7,036 bases of DNA from CAYSHJ01 sp964589725 (lineage in GTDB: Bacteria; Planctomycetota; Planctomycetia; Planctomycetales; Planctomycetaceae), in the NCBI GenBank assembly GCA_964589725.1, contig CAZPUJ010000401.1, positions 1-7,036 on the forward strand. The letters run 5' to 3'. How positions within the stretch are numbered: the stretch's first letter is position 1; each line of letters starts with the position of its first letter. Both the position numbers and the translations under genes were made by a program. This document shows positions 6,011 to 7,036 of this stretch, piece by piece. The notes under the pieces were generated by a model. The model made no database searches and was not told where the DNA came from. It saw only the letters and a list, made by a program, of their open reading frames with translations.

Positions 6011-7036
6011 ATGATTTGTTGTCGCTGTCACCGTAGAGGTCGTTGGCTTTTGGTCAGTCTCCGCATGCTCGTTGCCGCCGTCTGTCTGTTACTGTCGTGC
6101 ATCGCGCGGGGTGAAGAGGCCAAGGCGAGGGTGGGCAGTTCGATCTCGCAGGGCGGCATCGCGATTTACCGGCCGGACAGATGGGGTCTCGTGAATCTGC
6201 ACTTGGTCAATCCGACTGACGAGCCGATGGAATTGTTGGCCGACACGTTCTTTGAAGAAGACCCAAACCTGCAATACGGTCGGCGTGTGTGGATTCCTCC
6301 AAAATCCCGGTTACAGAGCTGGCATCCCCTCCGTTTGCCGCCGGTCGTGCTCGATTCCCGACAAACCATCAACATTCGCACGCTGGTGATGGATGCTCGT
6401 CAGGAGCGAGAAGTTTTGATCCGCAGTAATTCTGGATTCCTGCAATCAGACGGAACACTGCGGATGACGAACGAGGCGTCTGTGACCGGAATGATCGTGG
6501 ATTCCGACAGCCGACCAGCGGCCGGTATTTCGTTATTCGATGAGAACATCGACGCGGTCTCTGAACTCGTGGTCGCATCGCGACTGCAAGCACTCCACTC
6601 GCGCCGGTTGACGTACCTGTTCGATCGACAGTTGTTGACGGGAGCGGAAAGCCTGCAAGTGCTCGACCAACTGGTCATCGCGGACAGCCGCTTCGCGGAT
6701 GACGGTGCTGAACTGGCGGCAATCCGCCGTTGGCTGTTTGGTGGGGGGTATTTGTGGGTCATGCTTGATCGGGTCGACCCGCGCGTGCTGGAACGATTGC
6801 TGGGAGACGAATTCGTGTGCCAGGTCGTCGACCGCGTGGGGCTGACGACGGTCCGCATGGAAACTCAGCAAGCTGGCGACAGCATCCCATTCACTCAGGA
6901 GTATGAACGACCGGTGGAATTGGTTCGCGTCGCGGTGTCGGATGTGGATGTCGAGTACACGGTTGACGGTTGGCCGGCCGCATTCTGGAAGAGGTGTGGC
7001 GAGGGCCGCTTGCTCGTGACGACTTTGGAAGCTCGC
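6011..7036 (+). CDS. Exported protein with putative GATase1-like domain (3' end cut off)
   Basis: An open frame of 342 codons runs to the window edge without a stop. I do not recognise a named family. ATG 6011 gives a basic n-region (CRCHRRGRW) and a hydrophobic segment (LLVSLRMLVAAVCLLLSC), with possible cleavage after IARG; LLSC30 could also be a degenerate lipobox. ATG 6065 is in frame but starts inside the hydrophobic segment, so 6011 is preferred. Neither has a Shine-Dalgarno. Residues 40-112 look like a beta-sandwich (WGLVNLHLVNPTDEPMEL, then YGRRVWIPPKS). Residues 217-262 (VLDQLVIADSR, then AAIRRWLFGGGYLWVML) resemble the core strands of a class I glutamine amidotransferase-like Rossmann fold, without a visible Cys nucleophile. 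The layout suggests a planctomycete envelope protein that may have transmembrane segments beyond the window. The esterase gene is divergent from it. Confidence 0.8.
   Translation, partial: MICCRCHRRGRWLLVSLRMLVAAVCLLLSCIARGEEAKARVGSSISQGGIAIYRPDRWGLVNLHLVNPTDEPMELLADTFFEEDPNLQYGRRVWIPPKSRLQSWHPLRLPPVVLDSRQTINIRTLVMDARQEREVLIRSNSGFLQSDGTLRMTNEASVTGMIVDSDSRPAAGISLFDENIDAVSELVVASRLQALHSRRLTYLFDRQLLTGAESLQVLDQLVIADSRFADDGAELAAIRRWLFGGGYLWVMLDRVDPRVLERLLGDEFVCQVVDRVGLTTVRMETQQAGDSIPFTQEYERPVELVRVAVSDVDVEYTVDGWPAAFWKRCGEGRLLVTTLEAR

Noticed and set aside
5521..6036. 171-codon plus-strand frame spanning the esterase 5' end and the intergenic region
   Set aside because: Its first part is antisense to the esterase signal-peptide region. 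It overlaps the start of the rightward gene and shows no family motif.
6400..6871. Minus-strand frames of 152 and 112 codons in the last kilobase
   Set aside because: They overlap the plus-strand frame that has an export signal, runs 342 codons without a stop and has protein-like sequence. The minus translations are Arg/Ser-rich noise.

Overview
The window looks like chromosome from a planctomycete (Pirellulales/Planctomycetales-like). It is GC-rich. It encodes several secreted proteins of kinds that planctomycetes carry in large numbers: a sialate O-acetylesterase-type SGNH esterase fused to a DUF1080 domain, and a PQQ-like beta-propeller with the N-terminal 'NWPAWRG' signature. Shine-Dalgarno use is patchy. 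The taxon is inferred from gene content, not from a marker gene.

Layout. Positions 1-335 hold no gene I can name. An imperfect tandem repeat (247-283) and uninterpreted minus-strand open frames lie there. Positions 336-2353 (+) are a tight two-gene unit: a complete type I glutamine synthetase (glnA) with all catalytic motifs and an adenylylation-site tyrosine, then 14 bp later a DJ-1/PfpI-family protein with its own Shine-Dalgarno. Positions 5723-2363 (-) are a second two-gene unit: the esterase-DUF1080 fusion first, then the beta-propeller protein 76 bp downstream. The two units converge with only 9 bp between their stop codons. A divergent intergenic region (5724-6010) with small dyads separates the esterase from a rightward gene. 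That gene (6011 to the window edge, cut off) encodes an exported protein with a putative GATase1-like fold.

How the genes may work together. GlnA and the PfpI-like protein are probably co-expressed cytoplasmic proteins, one for ammonium assimilation and the other of unknown function. The leftward pair are both exported and fit extracytoplasmic handling of acetylated glycans, with the propeller as a binding or scaffold partner. This is inferred from families and gene order only.

No mobile element, CRISPR array, tRNA or rRNA was seen. I found no clearly new system. The points most worth a second look are a heptanucleotide repeat array absorbed in frame into the esterase, the glnA-PfpI coupling, the esterase-DUF1080 fusion, and the unexplained region upstream of glnA.
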